Part shown: positions 62,602 through 64,000 of the stretch, in pieces | Layout: every line of letters starts with the position of its first letter | How positions within the stretch are numbered: the first letter of the stretch is position 1 | Assembly: GCF_028401415.2 (NCBI RefSeq) | Contig: NZ_CP171821.2 | Span: forward strand, 1,302,001-1,366,000 | Direction: 5' to 3' | DNA: 64,000 nucleotides | Source: Glaciecola sp028401415 | GTDB taxonomy: Bacteria > Pseudomonadota > Gammaproteobacteria > Enterobacterales > Alteromonadaceae | The notes under the pieces: model-generated | Seen by the model: only the letters and a program-made list of their open reading frames with translations | What the model was told of the DNA's origin: nothing | Database searches by the model: none | Program-made: the position numbers and the translations under genes

Positions 62602-63055
62602 GAAAAATTCTTAAAAAAATTTGAAAAATATTTTAGTGATTGTTTTTGTTATATTTTTTATTAAATAAGGTTTTCTTTTTTATTGTGAACACAGAGATGT
62701 GTTTAACAGTGGGTATAAAGAATTCGCGAAACAATCATGCTCACCACCTACAAAACCTAGCATGGCTACGCACTAGGCGAATACAATGCTGCTAAGACGC
62801 AGGAAGCTAAGCTCAATGCCCTAAGGCTTGATAAGTTTTTCTCCAATCTTATAAAGCATTCTTAGACCAAAATTCCGATTCTGGCACATAATGTGCTTAG
62901 TATTTTTCACAAATGTTGAAGCGATGTTTGTATCTTTATGTAGGCGCCATGAAAGGCAATATATAAATAGGACTCTAGCGGGTTGTGCGATTGAGCGACA
63001 AAGACTTGACGACAATTTGACGCATAGCCTTATTAAAGATAAACATCACCAAAAG
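62602..63055. other. Intergenic stretch between flagellin genes
   Basis: AT-rich sequence behind the flagellin 1 promoter. Short open frames occur on both strands but have no ribosome-binding sites or protein-like composition. Nothing else recognised. Confidence 0.4.
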
Positions 63056-63086
63056 AAAAAAGGCCGAGCCATGGGGCGGCTCGGCC
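63056..63086 (-). terminator. Rho-independent terminator of flagellin 2
   Basis: On the minus strand GGCCGAGCC pairs with GGCTCGGCC around a seven-base loop, then six T. It lies 200 bases after the flagellin 2 stop; another hairpin (TTGCTC/GAGCAA) precedes it, so the message has a long structured 3' end. Confidence 0.88.
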
Positions 63087-63285
63087 AACTTGCTCACGTT
63101 AGGAGTTGGAGCAAACTTTTCCGTCGACTGGCAGGATGGTAGAACGTAAGTACTGGCCTCTCAACCTATCCTACACTCTCAGTCTTGTTAGTCGACTTTT
63201 TACCTCTTACATACATTGTTCATTCGAACATTTTCTTTTTTAACATCCCTTGTTATCGTCAATCCTTGTTTATTCTCTTGCTCGC

Positions 63286-64000
63286 TTAACCTTGAAGAAG
63301 CGATAATGCCGCTTGCGGACGCTGATTCGCCTGCGACAAAATTGTAGTGCTCGCCTGCTGAATAATCTGCAGTTTTGTTAAGTTAGCGGTTTCAGCGGCA
63401 AAATCGGTGTCTTGAATACGACTTCTAGCCGCAGAGACATTTTCTGAGATGTTGCCAAGGTTTCTAATCGTCGACTGAAAACGGTTTTGTATTGCACCTA
63501 AGTCAGCACGCTTTGAATTGACGACTTGAATCGCATCATCAATTGCGGCAAGCGCTGTAGATGCCGCACCTGGCGTAGCGACTGAAAGCGCAGCTGCGCT
63601 TGCACCGAATAATCCTGATGTACCAAAGCCGTCAGCACGCGATACGTTTACACTGATGGTCTGACCCGCATTAGCACCAACCAAGAACCTTGACGAAAAT
63701 CCGCCTTGAAGCACATTTACGCCCCCAAACTGAGTGGTTTGCGCGATTCTGCTAATTTCTGATTTTAATGCCGACACTTCTTTTTGAAGCGCCGCCCTAT
63801 CTTCCACACTATTGATTCCGTTTTGGGATTGTATGGCTAGTGTTCTAATTCGTTGCAAGGAACTCGTAATTTCTGTCATCGCACCTTCAATAGTTTGTGA
63901 TAACGAAATTCCGTCGTTTGCATTTCTAACGGCTTGATCTAAGCCTTGAATTTGCGAGGTCATGCGGTCAGAAATCTGTAGACCCGCTGCGTCGTCTTTT
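63286..64000 (-). CDS. Flagellin 2, partial
   Basis: The reading frame stays open to the right edge of the window, so the N-terminal ~55 codons are missing. The visible 238 residues start KDDAAGLQISDRM and end with the D0 region QIIQQASTTILSQANQRPQAAL. About two-thirds of positions match flagellin 1 by eye, including NGINS near the middle and RFQSTIRNLGNISENVSAARS. Two or more flagellins in tandem are common in polar flagella of this group. Terminator at 63056-63086. Confidence 0.95.
   Translation of the reverse strand, partial: KDDAAGLQISDRMTSQIQGLDQAVRNANDGISLSQTIEGAMTEITSSLQRIRTLAIQSQNGINSVEDRAALQKEVSALKSEISRIAQTTQFGGVNVLQGGFSSRFLVGANAGQTISVNVSRADGFGTSGLFGASAAALSVATPGAASTALAAIDDAIQVVNSKRADLGAIQNRFQSTIRNLGNISENVSAARSRIQDTDFAAETANLTKLQIIQQASTTILSQANQRPQAALSLLQG

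Noticed and set aside
62821..63015. A 64-codon minus-strand frame behind flagellin 2
   Set aside because: No ribosome-binding site, lies beyond the terminator, overlaps another equally poor frame.
62891..63142. An 83-codon frame between the flagellin genes
   Set aside because: It runs through the flagellin 2 terminator hairpin, has no ribosome-binding site and an atypical composition.

Overview
The window looks like a chromosomal segment of a marine gammaproteobacterium of the Alteromonadales (Alteromonas/Glaciecola-like). Reasons: moderate GC, a polar-type flagellar cluster with the three-tier FlrA/FlrB/FlrC cascade and sigma-54/sigma-28 promoters, pseudaminic-acid genes beside a Maf-type flagellin glycosylation protein, and a type VI secretion system (T6SS) with threonine-phosphorylation control. 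This assignment is an inference from gene content only.

Positions 1-29.3 kb are the end of a T6SS locus and its effector periphery. The 3' end of tssM is followed by tagF, the phosphatase pppA and a small membrane protein gene. Two hcp genes encoding identical proteins, carried on a ~780-bp duplication, bracket a leftward operon: DUF4123 adaptor, DUF5675-like effector candidate, unknown/immunity protein, a decayed gene, vgrG and PAAR. After hcp2 comes a second, very long VgrG with a metalloprotease-like segment and a HET-C-like domain. It is followed by two paralogous lipoproteins (immunity candidates) and a truncated third copy. Then come a zinc-ribbon protein, a small lipoprotein, the FHA protein TagH divergent from a membrane-spanning kinase PpkA, a polysaccharide-deacetylase lipoprotein and two TPR/LysM lipoproteins. 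A PAAR / unknown effector / exported immunity-like module lies at 26.7-29.3 kb.

Positions 29.4-64 kb are flagellar and run almost entirely leftward. Read in transcription order: flagellin, flagellin, flaG, fliD, fliS, fliT-like, a 1212-residue Maf, pseB, pseC, pseF, a pirin, flrA, (a diguanylate cyclase on the opposite strand), flrB, flrC, (an isocitrate-lyase/PEP-mutase-like gene), fliE-F-G-H-I-J, fliK-L-M-N-O-P-Q-R and flhB. FlrA should drive the sigma-54 promoters seen before flrB, fliE and fliK; a sigma-28 promoter precedes the first flagellin. flhA, flhF, flhG and fliA, which normally follow flhB, are absent; the T6SS effector module lies there instead.

The least expected structure is two families of long palindromic repeats. 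Within each family the central core is conserved, while the flanking inverted arms are locus-specific yet internally complementary. Family A lies at 3301-3503, 37566-37765 and, as a half copy, 17518-17573. Family B lies at 43623-43878 and 44754-45024, with cores in opposite orientation, and brackets the PEP-mutase-like gene inserted between fliE and flrC. Arms overlap or abut gene 3' ends. No CRISPR array, tRNA, rRNA or recognisable transposase was seen.
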